A DNA stretch of 64,000 nt from a virus, in IMG/VR virus record IMGVR_UViG_3300046167_000554, positions 89,515-153,514 of that record; one strand, 5' to 3'. The notes beneath the pieces are model-generated. The model worked only from the letters and a program-made list of their open reading frames with translations, was not told the DNA's origin and searched no databases. Positions within the stretch are counted from its first letter, which is position 1; every line of letters begins with the position of its first letter. Of the stretch, positions 37,720 through 45,517 are shown one piece after another. The translations under genes were made by a program, and so were the position numbers.

Positions 37720-38154
37720 ATGAAAGGATACATTTTTACAATCTGTATTGCAATGGTTACGACTATTGCATTTGCATATAACGGACTCGAATACAAAGGA
37801 GTACCTAGTCACACCTCTTGCACTGGTCAGTGTTATGTTGACTATGTTGCATTGAACGGAACACCTGCTGAGATGGAACAGAGAAAGAAAGAACTTGCAA
37901 GTACAGATGAGTTTAGTGATATCAGAGGTCTATGGGCAGGTTGTGCAGCTTGTCATGGTGCAGAAGGTCAAGGTATGGCAGTCTTCCCTAAACTTGCTGG
38001 TCAGTCACAAGACTATATTGTTGGTAGACTTAATGCATATAAGAATAGAGAAACAGTCGGTAACATGTCTTCTACTATGTGGTCTCAAGCAGGAATGTTA
38101 AGTGATGCACAAATTAATATGATTGGTAAGTTTATAGAGGTGGAGTTAAAGTAA
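37720..38154 (+). CDS. Secreted class I cytochrome c
   Basis: A 144-residue protein. Residues 1-19 ('MKGYIFTICIAMVTTIAFA') are a signal peptide. The haem-binding motif C-A-A-C-H in 'GCAACHGAEGQGMAVFPKLA' lies at about residues 74-78. 'LSDAQINMIGKFIEVELK' is the usual C-terminal helix, and a Met in 'NMSSTMWSQAG' may be the sixth haem ligand. A second Cys pair ('SHTSCTGQCYVDY') is unusual. The product would be a periplasmic single-haem electron carrier. It sits in a group of small membrane genes, suggesting an electron-transfer unit. Confidence 0.85.
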   Translation: MKGYIFTICIAMVTTIAFAYNGLEYKGVPSHTSCTGQCYVDYVALNGTPAEMEQRKKELASTDEFSDIRGLWAGCAACHGAEGQGMAVFPKLAGQSQDYIVGRLNAYKNRETVGNMSSTMWSQAGMLSDAQINMIGKFIEVELK

Positions 38155-38360
38155 TGTACGTTCCTTGGTTTACAAAACCCGATACTCAAAAGAAAATACT
38201 ACAGGTTGTAAATCTCTCTCCTGATGTGTCCGTTTTAGATAAGATAGAAGAAGTTCACCCAATGAAACAGATTGCAGTGATGTCAGTCGTGCAAGTCCTC
38301 GTTTTCGGTTTTATGCTGTTGTCCTTTTGGTTAATCAACGTAGGATTGGACAGATTATGA
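38154..38360 (+). CDS. Small membrane protein after cytochrome c
   Basis: A 68-residue protein overlapping the cytochrome stop (TAATG). The C-terminal half has one clear membrane segment ('IAVMSVVQVLVFGFMLLSFW'). Coupling to the cytochrome suggests a membrane anchor or partner. Function unknown. Confidence 0.6.
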   Translation: MYVPWFTKPDTQKKILQVVNLSPDVSVLDKIEEVHPMKQIAVMSVVQVLVFGFMLLSFWLINVGLDRL

Positions 38361-38482
38361 AACACTATATAGTATATACAGTTTTAGGATGGTGCATGTT
38401 TGAACTTGCCGTTGGTGATATCGATAGAATGAGTCGTGCAATCAGTAGTCCTAGTAAGAGTAGAGTAGTTTCCTACACTTAA
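38357..38482 (+). CDS. Very small protein after cytochrome group
   Basis: A 41-residue frame starting at an ATGA overlap with the previous stop, 'MKHYIVYTVLGWCMFELAVG', with a weak hydrophobic N-terminal half and a basic tail. A gap with promoters follows. Supported by coupling only. Confidence 0.45.
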   Translation: MKHYIVYTVLGWCMFELAVGDIDRMSRAISSPSKSRVVSYT

Positions 38483-38555
38483 TCCCTTATTATAGTATAT
38501 CCCCCTTGGGACATATTCATTTTATCATACTTTTCCCAGTTGTCTAGGGACTTTT

Positions 38556-38621
38556 TATAAATACTTTAAAATAAATAAATATGAAAAAACCCCTTGTCAA
38601 TCCCCATTTAATCAGTATAAT
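38556..38621 (+). promoter_or_regulatory. Late box and sigma70-like promoter before gp55
   Basis: A TATAAATA at 38556-38563 precedes a TTGTCA (38594-38599), 16-nt spacer and TATAAT (38616-38621). The TATAAT is followed by AGAGGT and the ATG of gp55 at 38628, so its transcript would have almost no leader. The sigma70-type box fits early or middle expression of the late sigma factor. Confidence 0.65.
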
Positions 38622-38627
38622 AGAGGT

Positions 38628-39191
38628 ATGACTACTAAAAAAGACCCTAAAAAAGCAGAACATTACGTCAACAATAAAGAGTTTACTGCAGCTGTAGACG
38701 ACTTCAATAAGTCAGTCAAGAAGTCAATTGCAGAAGGAAAGGAAACTCCTAGAATGACGGAATACATTGGGGAATGTATTTACAAAATTGCTACTCGTTT
38801 ATCGACTAGACCAAACTTTATCAATTACACTTACCGAGACGAAATGATTTGTGATGCAATCGAGAATTGTATCCAATACATAGGTAACTTTAATAGAGAA
38901 AAATCAGACAATGCATTTGCATATGTCACTCAGATTTGTTATTACGCTTTCTTAAGAAGGATTCAGAAAGAGAAGAAACAAGTCTACATCAAACAACAAG
39001 CAACCGATGCCACAGGTATCACCATGGATGCTTTCACAACAATAGATGGACAACATGATTCATCACTTACAAATACAAATGTAGAGTGGATGCAAGAGAA
39101 CATGAATCGTGTTGAATACGAACCTCGTAAATCCAAAAGAAAACCAAAAGAAAATACAAAAACTAACTTAGAGAAATTCACCAAAGAATGA
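38628..39191 (+). CDS. gp55: Late sigma factor gp55
   Basis: A 187-residue protein matching T4 gp55: 'KIATRLSTRPNFINYTYRDE' and 'IENCIQYIGNFNREKSDNAF' followed by 'AYVTQICYYAFLRRIQKEKK'. This short sigma family directs the host polymerase to TATAAATA boxes, which this window has in many places. Located just before gp47 and gp46. Confidence 0.9.
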   Translation: MTTKKDPKKAEHYVNNKEFTAAVDDFNKSVKKSIAEGKETPRMTEYIGECIYKIATRLSTRPNFINYTYRDEMICDAIENCIQYIGNFNREKSDNAFAYVTQICYYAFLRRIQKEKKQVYIKQQATDATGITMDAFTTIDGQHDSSLTNTNVEWMQENMNRVEYEPRKSKRKPKENTKTNLEKFTKE

Positions 39192-40255
39192 AGTTTGCAA
39201 TCCTAAACGATACCCATGCTGGGGTACGTTCTGATATGGTCGAGATGTCCGAATATCAAGGACGTTTTTACAATGAAGTATTCTTTCCATATATGGAAGA
39301 GAATGATATTACACATATAGTTCACTTAGGTGATTACTTTGATAGAAGAAAGTATATTAACTTTGCAACTATGAAAGCAAATATAAAACACTTCATAGAA
39401 CCTATGACAGAGAAGGGGTTTACTATGGATTTAATCCTAGGTAATCATGACACTTATTATAAGTCAACAAATGAAGTGAATGCACCCGAGTTACTTTTAT
39501 ACAATCAACCAAATGTAAACGTTATTGCAGAACCCGAAGTAAAAGAGTTCGATGGTTTTAATGTTGCATTAGTTCCGTGGATTAATCCCGAAAACTATGC
39601 AGATTCAGTTGAGTTCCTTAGAAGTGCAAATGCATCATGGTGTATGGGTCACTTTGAATTTGAAGGTGCATTGATGATGCCAGGCATGACATGTCAACAC
39701 GGGTTCGACCATTCCTATGTTAAGAGATTTGACAAAGTATTGAGTGGTCACTTCCATCAGAAATCAGAGTTTGCAAACATCCGATATCTTGGAAGTCAAA
39801 TGCAATTCACATGGTCAGATTATGGAGATAACAAATACTTCCATATCTTTGATACCGATACACAAGAGTTAACACCAGTCTTAAATCCAATAGAAATGTT
39901 TGAGAAAGTATTCTATGATGATACTAAAGAAACATTCGAATCAATTGCAAATGCAGATTACAGTAATGTAACCAAGAAGTTTGTAAAAGTGATAGTAGTG
40001 AACAAAGACAACCCATATTGGTTTGATACATTCTTAGATAAGATACATGCAAATGCACCGATACATTTATCAGTAGTAGACGACCATAAACACATGGATG
40101 TGTTAGGAGACGATGAGATAGAAGATATAGAAGACACTCTAACTATTCTATCAAAGTATGTGGATGGTTTAGATATCCAAGGCAAAAAGAAACCACTCAA
40201 CGAATTAATGACCACACTATACAATGAAGCCTTAGATGAACATTCCTTTTTATGA
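39188..40255 (+). CDS. gp47: Recombination nuclease subunit gp47
   Basis: A 355-residue SbcD/Mre11-type nuclease with 'NDTHAGVRSDM', 'HLGDYFDRRK', 'LGNHDTYYKS' and 'GHFHQKSEF', the phosphoesterase motifs in order. It pairs with gp46 to resect DNA ends. Overlaps both neighbours by 4 nt. Confidence 0.94.
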   Translation: MKFAILNDTHAGVRSDMVEMSEYQGRFYNEVFFPYMEENDITHIVHLGDYFDRRKYINFATMKANIKHFIEPMTEKGFTMDLILGNHDTYYKSTNEVNAPELLLYNQPNVNVIAEPEVKEFDGFNVALVPWINPENYADSVEFLRSANASWCMGHFEFEGALMMPGMTCQHGFDHSYVKRFDKVLSGHFHQKSEFANIRYLGSQMQFTWSDYGDNKYFHIFDTDTQELTPVLNPIEMFEKVFYDDTKETFESIANADYSNVTKKFVKVIVVNKDNPYWFDTFLDKIHANAPIHLSVVDDHKHMDVLGDDEIEDIEDTLTILSKYVDGLDIQGKKKPLNELMTTLYNEALDEHSFL

Positions 40256-41967
40256 TAATATTTAAGAAAGTAAGATATAGAAATCTCTTATCCAGTGGAA
40301 ACAAATTTACTGAAATTCAATTAGACTCACATAACACCACCCTTATTTTAGGGGAGAATGGTGCTGGTAAGTCCACACTTCTCGATGCATTATGTTTCGG
40401 ATTATATGGACGTGGGTTCAGAAACCTTAAGAAAGAACTACTAGTCAATAGTATGAACGAGAAAGAACTAGTCGTTGAGATTGAGTTCTCTATTGGTAAG
40501 AAACAATACAAAATCATGCGTGGTGCAAAACCAAACAAATTCGAAATATATGTTAATGATGTGTTCGTCAATCAAGATGCAACAGTCAGAGACTATCAAG
40601 AACACTTAGAAAAGAACATACTCAAAATGAGTTTCCGTTCCTTTACTCAAGTCTGTATCCTTGGGTCAGCAAACTTTACACCTTTCATGCAGTTAAAGAC
40701 TGCAGAGAGACGTAGACTTGTAGAAGACCTATTGGATATATCAATCTTCTCAACTATGTCAGACATATTAAAGAAGAAGATTTCTAACCATGTGATTGAG
40801 GTTAGAGAGAATAAACATGAAATACAAATTATGGAAGAACGTATCAGTGGTTTGAACTCTCAACTTAATGCACTCCGTGAAAATAGAGAAAAGAAAATCT
40901 CTAAGTTTGAAAACACTGTAGAAGAAACTCAAACTAATATCACAAATCTCATGGAGACCATAAATGAAAAGACGGAAAATGTGGTGGAGAAAAAATCCAC
41001 TATCTCAGATAAAGATAAAACAGAAACTAGACTCAAACAAACAGTTGACATGGAAGCTAAACTTGAGGATGCTAAAAGAAAAGCAATTAAGGAAATTAAA
41101 TTCTATGAGACCAATGATGATTGTCCCACATGTAAACAAGGATTAGATGAAGAACATAAGAAGAAACACATTGAGGAAAAACAGGACAAAGTTACAGAAA
41201 TCAAAACGGCAGTTTCTACACTTGAAGAACAAGTTGAAGAACTCAACAGAGAAATCCAACGAATCGATGGAGTTCAAGACAACATAAACACTATTCAAAA
41301 AGAAGTTGGTATACTACAAACTGAAGTGTTATCTAATCAGAAGTTTATTACAAAGATTCAGAAAGAGATTGATGATTTGAAGATTGAGATAAGTGGTAAT
41401 GGTGATACTCAAAGTAAGATAGAAGACAGTGAAGAGAAACTAGATATCTTACATTCTAGAGCAGAAAACCTAACATCACAAACACACTATTTTGAACTAG
41501 GTCAGATGTTACTAAGAGACCAAGGTGTCAAACAAAAGATTATCAAACAGTATGTTCCAATCATGAACAAACTAATCAACAAGTATCTTGCACAACTTGA
41601 ATTCTATGTTGGGTTTGAACTCAATGAGGCCTTCGAGGAAACCATCAAGTCAAGGTTCAGAGACGTATTCAAATACGATAACTTCTCTCAAGGTGAGAAG
41701 ATGAGAATCGACCTTGCACTACTATTCACATGGAGAAGTGTTGCAAGAATGAAGAACAGTGTTAACACTAACCTATTGATATTAGATGAAGTATTTGATT
41801 CATCACTTGATACTGCTGGAACAGACGACTTCTTTAAACTTCTCTATACACTTACAGAGAAGACTAATGCATTCATTATATCACATAAAGGGGATGCACT
41901 CTATGACAAGTTCGAGAATGTTTTACGATTTGAAAAATATAAATCGTTCTCTCGACTTGCAGAATAG
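40252..41967 (+). CDS. gp46: Recombination ATPase subunit gp46
   Basis: A 571-residue SbcC/Rad50-type ATPase: Walker A 'LGENGAGKSTLLDALCF' near residue 35, a long coiled coil, zinc hook 'CPTCKQG' in the middle, signature 'NFSQGEKMRID' near residue 480 and Walker B 'LLILDEVFDSSLD' near residue 510. All catalytic parts are present. Confidence 0.95.
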   Translation: MIIFKKVRYRNLLSSGNKFTEIQLDSHNTTLILGENGAGKSTLLDALCFGLYGRGFRNLKKELLVNSMNEKELVVEIEFSIGKKQYKIMRGAKPNKFEIYVNDVFVNQDATVRDYQEHLEKNILKMSFRSFTQVCILGSANFTPFMQLKTAERRRLVEDLLDISIFSTMSDILKKKISNHVIEVRENKHEIQIMEERISGLNSQLNALRENREKKISKFENTVEETQTNITNLMETINEKTENVVEKKSTISDKDKTETRLKQTVDMEAKLEDAKRKAIKEIKFYETNDDCPTCKQGLDEEHKKKHIEEKQDKVTEIKTAVSTLEEQVEELNREIQRIDGVQDNINTIQKEVGILQTEVLSNQKFITKIQKEIDDLKIEISGNGDTQSKIEDSEEKLDILHSRAENLTSQTHYFELGQMLLRDQGVKQKIIKQYVPIMNKLINKYLAQLEFYVGFELNEAFEETIKSRFRDVFKYDNFSQGEKMRIDLALLFTWRSVARMKNSVNTNLLILDEVFDSSLDTAGTDDFFKLLYTLTEKTNAFIISHKGDALYDKFENVLRFEKYKSFSRLAE

Positions 41968-41974
41968 ATAAATA
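41967..41974 (+). promoter_or_regulatory. Late-type box GATAAATA, 5 nt before ATG
   Basis: Seven of eight positions match TATAAATA. The five bases GTAAT then lead to the ATG at 41980. It overlaps the gp46 stop codon. No Shine-Dalgarno is visible. Confidence 0.6.
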
Positions 41975-41979
41975 GTAAT

Positions 41980-43456
41980 ATGAAATCATTTAAAGAACAT
42001 CTCGTAGAAACTCCTATGAAGGCAGATTTCCAAGACATCTATAAGAGAGATAACAAGAAGAAATTCAATGATAAGGCTCTAAAAGGTGAATTGGAACTTG
42101 AAGATGGTGGTAAATTAGGAAGACTATCTAAAGACGACCTCGCACTAAAACAATTAATGTCAGTAGATGATGAAAGAGAATTGGACGTAGCACCAATCAG
42201 AAGTCATATCAAAACTAATTGGGGTATCAATACAATTTCTAAAGTCAGTAAAGACATGAATGGTTTGTCTATTGGTGAAGGTGGTAAGAAACCTAGTGGA
42301 GAAGACTGGGAAGCTATTATTGCAGTTGCAGTAAACAAAATCAATGGTCTTAAGTGGAACACTGGTGAAGAATGGGAACGTGCAGAGAAGTATTGGGGAG
42401 ACCATGAAATACCTGCTATGAAACTTGGTCAAGAGTTTATATCCAAATTAAAAGTTAAGAGTCTTAAACAATTAGGTTCTTCAACAGCAAAAACTTCACC
42501 CACATGGAATGCACCAAACAAAACACCTAAAACGGATTTGATTGATGGGGAAACACCATATATCTCTTAAGAAACATGGAAACTCTCAATTGATGTCGGG
42601 TAAGAAAGAAGAAGTTCTTGCAACCTTTAAAGCTGCACAAGAAAATTTTGGTGAAACCAAAGCAGGAAAAGTTGTAATCAAAAAAGTAATGAATACCTTA
42701 GAAGAGAAGATGGTTACACTTACGGAGAAGGGAACAGTAGATTCAATAAACAAACTTAGAGGTAAATCTAATCTTACTTCACAAGAACTAGACCGAATTA
42801 AAGAATTGGATAATGCACAACTAAATGCAAAAGAAATTAATGACGAACTAGATAACATATTTAAGTCACTACCATTCAAATCTCACGTTGCATTTGAAGC
42901 TGCAACAGGTAGAAGTAAATTTGCACCTTCACCCGAAGCAGTTGCAAACTTAGTAGTAGTGTTTAAAGACACTGGTTCGATAACAGATACACTAAAACTA
43001 GATTCTGCTGAAGGAGCAGGAATGAAACTTGCAAAGGGTAATGACTTTTATGTCTCATTCAAGAGTGGTGGTGGAAAAGGTTCCAAACCATACCTTTCAA
43101 TGAGAACAAAGAAATTAAAAGTACAATCTTTACAAAACTCCTATGCAGATGATACTTTCCGTAGTATAATTATGGAAGAGATAAACAAAGAAGGATTACT
43201 TACAGAAGACATGCAACAACTAGATGAGTTTGCAATATTCAACAAATTAGCAGGTAAAGTTAAAGATGTGTCTATGAATGTTGTGACCAAAGTTAGTAAT
43301 GCAATGAAGAACATCTTAGATAGAATTAAGAAAGTTTTTCAGTACATCTACAAACTAGGTAAACAAGCAGTCAAAGCTCTAATGAACTTCTTTGGTGTTG
43401 AAATAGGTAAAGTTAAGATAACAAAAACTGGTGGAATAGTACCACTAACGGATTAA
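41980..43456 (+). CDS. Large conserved hypothetical protein, frame broken once
   Basis: The N-terminal part starts 'MKSFKEHLVETPMKADFQDI' and ends in the wrong frame at 42570. The continuing frame ('KKHGNSQLMSGKKEEVLATF') carries on to 43456. A one-base insertion near 42562-42566 explains the break. The joined protein of about 491 residues has a helical C-terminal region ('NIFKSLPFKSHVAFEAATGR', 'NAMKNILDRIKKVFQYIYKL'). 'MKSFKEHL' resembles starts of small proteins in marine T4-like phages. Function unknown. Confidence 0.62.
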
Positions 43457-43458
43457 TT

Positions 43459-44082
43459 ATGTATGAATTGGTAGAAGAGGCCTCCAAGGTCTTAAGGACT
43501 CCACCCCTTAAATTTGATTTTGAAAACCCATCCCAAGACCCAAAAGAAGTAGAAGAACAACTTGCAAATGCAATGGAGAACTTTGGTGGGATAGGACTTA
43601 GTGCAAACCAAGTTGGATTAGATGTCAGATGTTTTGTAATGAGAACCCAAGATGGTGCAGTGTGTTTCTTCAATCCCGAACTAACAAAAGTATCACAAGA
43701 AACTGATTTACTCAAAGAAGGTTGTTTATCTTTCCCCGATATATACCTTATGATAAAACGTTCCAAAGTTATTGAAATGAAATACAATGATAGTGAAGGT
43801 AAAGAACACATAATAACACTTGATGGACTCGGAGCAAGATGTGCTCAACATGAGATTGACCATCTAAACGGAATAGTATTTTTACAACGTGCATCTAGAT
43901 TGAAGTTAGATAGAGCATTAAAGTCACGTCCCAAAGAACGTGCAAAGAGAATAGAATATGAAAAACGACAAGCACTTGCAAAATATATCCAAAGCATGCA
44001 GTCCAAAGATGATACCACAAATGTTGACACCGATGGAGTGTCAGACACTAGTCCAGTGGTACAAGAGTCATCATCAACTTAG
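43459..44082 (+). CDS. def: Peptide deformylase
   Basis: A 207-residue protein with all three metal-site motifs: 'GIGLSANQVGL' (residues about 44-54), 'EGCLSFP' (near 88) and 'HEIDHLNGIVF' (near 131). It removes N-formyl groups from new proteins in the cytoplasm. Phage copies are known in marine myoviruses. The C-terminus has an extra basic helix and a short tail. The start of the next gene lies inside its C-terminal region. Confidence 0.92.
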   Translation: MYELVEEASKVLRTPPLKFDFENPSQDPKEVEEQLANAMENFGGIGLSANQVGLDVRCFVMRTQDGAVCFFNPELTKVSQETDLLKEGCLSFPDIYLMIKRSKVIEMKYNDSEGKEHIITLDGLGARCAQHEIDHLNGIVFLQRASRLKLDRALKSRPKERAKRIEYEKRQALAKYIQSMQSKDDTTNVDTDGVSDTSPVVQESSST

Positions 44083-44624
44083 AACTATAGGGGATAATAC
44101 CGATTATCGTGCAATCAATCGAATGCACATTCATAATCCATTAATTCGAGACCTATTCGTCAAAGTAGACTCACAAGTCATTGGAGAAATCCGTAAGGAA
44201 ACCGACCAAGTAGTGTATCCCGAAATGTCATCCATAACAGAGTGGCCCGATAGGTGGTATTCAACCACCACACTTAGACACTTATTCTAGGTATGAGTTA
44301 GATGAAAGAACTACAGAAGAAGAGAAAGATAGACTTGCAGAACATCCTTCACGAGAGTGGACATTAATCTTATTCTTAAATGATGATTTTAAAGGTGGAG
44401 AAACCTATTTCCCCGAACTAAAACAAGAGTTTACACCAGTAGAAGGAAGTGGTCTACTGTTTCAAGGAATTTACCTACACCATGGGGTAAATAAAGTAAG
44501 ACGTGGTTCTAGACGAACCATATCCACATGGTTTACTACAGATTTTTCTAATATACTCCATCCCGTTCCAGTAAGAGATTTAGAACAAGACAATCTTAGT
44601 ATCAAACAAACAACCCACTCGTAG
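44009..44624 (+). CDS. 2OG-Fe(II) oxygenase, prolyl-hydroxylase-like, frame broken once
   Basis: Starts at ATG 44009 ('MIPQMLTPMECQTLVQWYKS'), inside the deformylase C-terminus. One extra base near 44246 (CCC for CC) breaks the frame. When corrected, 'EWPIGGIQPPHLDTYSRYEL' continues, with the His-Leu-Asp iron ligands. The second His is in 'GLLFQGIYLHHGVNKVRRGS', followed by Arg. It ends 10 nt inside the tRNA gene. The protein is about 205 residues. All iron and 2OG-binding residues are present in the restored frame, so it is likely functional. Confidence 0.78.
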
Positions 44625-44691
44625 CTCAACTGGATAGAGCAATGGTCTTCTAAACCATAGGTTACAGGTTCAAGTCCTGTCGGGTGGGCCA
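44615..44691 (+). tRNA. tRNA-Arg (UCU)
   Basis: A 77-nt cloverleaf with acceptor CCACTCG / CGGGTGG (one T-G wobble), D arm GCTC / GAGC, anticodon arm ATGGT / ACCAT, T arm ACAGG / CCTGT with TTCAAGT loop, discriminator G and encoded CCA. The loop CTTCTAA gives anticodon UCU (44649-44651), reading AGA, the common arginine codon of these phage genes. Its first bases overlap the stop of the upstream oxygenase. Confidence 0.93.
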
Positions 44692-44718
44692 AATAATCAC
44701 AAAAAACCCCTCTAAAAG

Positions 44719-44748
44719 TTGACAATGCCCCTCACTTTTTTGTATACT
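44719..44748 (+). promoter_or_regulatory. Sigma70-like early promoter
   Basis: TTGACA (44719-44724), 18 nt, TATACT (44743-44748). The spacer contains CCCCTCACTTTTTT, shared with the promoters at 45460 and 48355. It drives the small genes from 44776. Confidence 0.85.
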
Positions 44749-44775
44749 ATGTATATAATGAAAAAAGGAGATAAC

Positions 44776-44973
44776 ATGTCAAACATTCACAACGACAACA
44801 TTAATCAAGAAATTATGGAAGATATCCTATCTATGGCAGATAAGGATATTTGGAATGTAATTTTTGCAATTGAAAACGAATTTGGTATTGCAGAAGTACC
44901 AAGTCCTACAGGTGGTGCAAATGGTTTCATTGCAAAACTGTTCGAACTTAGAAAAGAAGCGAGGTCTATTTAA
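44776..44973 (+). CDS. Small early protein
   Basis: A 65-residue protein from the ATG with AAAGGAG upstream, 'MSNIHNDNINQEIMEDILSM'. Mostly helical and acidic, ending 'KLFELRKEARSI'. Its stop overlaps the next start (TAATG). Function unknown. Confidence 0.65.
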   Translation: MSNIHNDNINQEIMEDILSMADKDIWNVIFAIENEFGIAEVPSPTGGANGFIAKLFELRKEARSI

Positions 44974-45281
44974 TGTTGGATACGAGTTACATAGAAGTTG
45001 GGTATGATACCTGTAAGTATACTATAGATGGTATAACAACCACTGCTATAATCAAAGAGGTTACTCCTCATCATATCGCAGTAAAACCTATCAGTAGACT
45101 AGGTAAGAATGTATTTGAGACTAATTTAGATACTACTTTCATAGGACAAATATTCTCTTCAGATTGTTATGATGCAATTGACTTAGAGATATGGATGGAC
45201 GGAAGAGGTTGTGATAACTCTGCAATCGGTGTGAGTGGTTGTTATGAACCATACACTATGTTAATGACAGAGGTTGCTTAA
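44973..45281 (+). CDS. Small early protein
   Basis: A 102-residue beta-rich protein ('ITTTAIIKEVTPHHIAVKPI', 'CDNSAIGVSGCYEPYTMLMT'). It overlaps its neighbours on both sides by 1 nt. No known domain recognised. Confidence 0.62.
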   Translation: MLDTSYIEVGYDTCKYTIDGITTTAIIKEVTPHHIAVKPISRLGKNVFETNLDTTFIGQIFSSDCYDAIDLEIWMDGRGCDNSAIGVSGCYEPYTMLMTEVA

Positions 45282-45457
45282 TGAAATATCTCAAAGAGAT
45301 TACAGATTGGGATATATCCAATCACACTTACATAGTCAATGATGCTGGACACTTAGTTGGATACATCAAGACTGGAACTAAAGATGAGATAATCTTCAAG
45401 TCCCCAATGAAACAATTCTCCAAATCTAGGAGAAAATTCATTACCCTCAAAAGATAA
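45281..45457 (+). CDS. Small conserved protein
   Basis: A 58-residue basic protein, 'MKYLKEITDWDISNHTYIVN', with 'GYIKTGTKDEIIFKSP' followed by a lysine/arginine-rich end. The 'GYIKTGT' motif recurs in short proteins of marine T4-like phages. Starts by overlapping the previous stop. Confidence 0.6.
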   Translation: MKYLKEITDWDISNHTYIVNDAGHLVGYIKTGTKDEIIFKSPMKQFSKSRRKFITLKR

Positions 45458-45459
45458 AT

Positions 45460-45489
45460 TTGACAATGGGTATCACTTTTTGATATACT
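45460..45489 (+). promoter_or_regulatory. Sigma70-like early promoter
   Basis: TTGACA (45460-45465), 18 nt, TATACT (45484-45489). The spacer ATGGGTATCACTTTTTGA carries the same CACTTTTT block as the promoters at 44719 and 48355. It precedes the VWA gene. Confidence 0.84.
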
Positions 45490-45517
45490 ATAGTCTGAAT
45501 CGGGAAACAACTTAATT

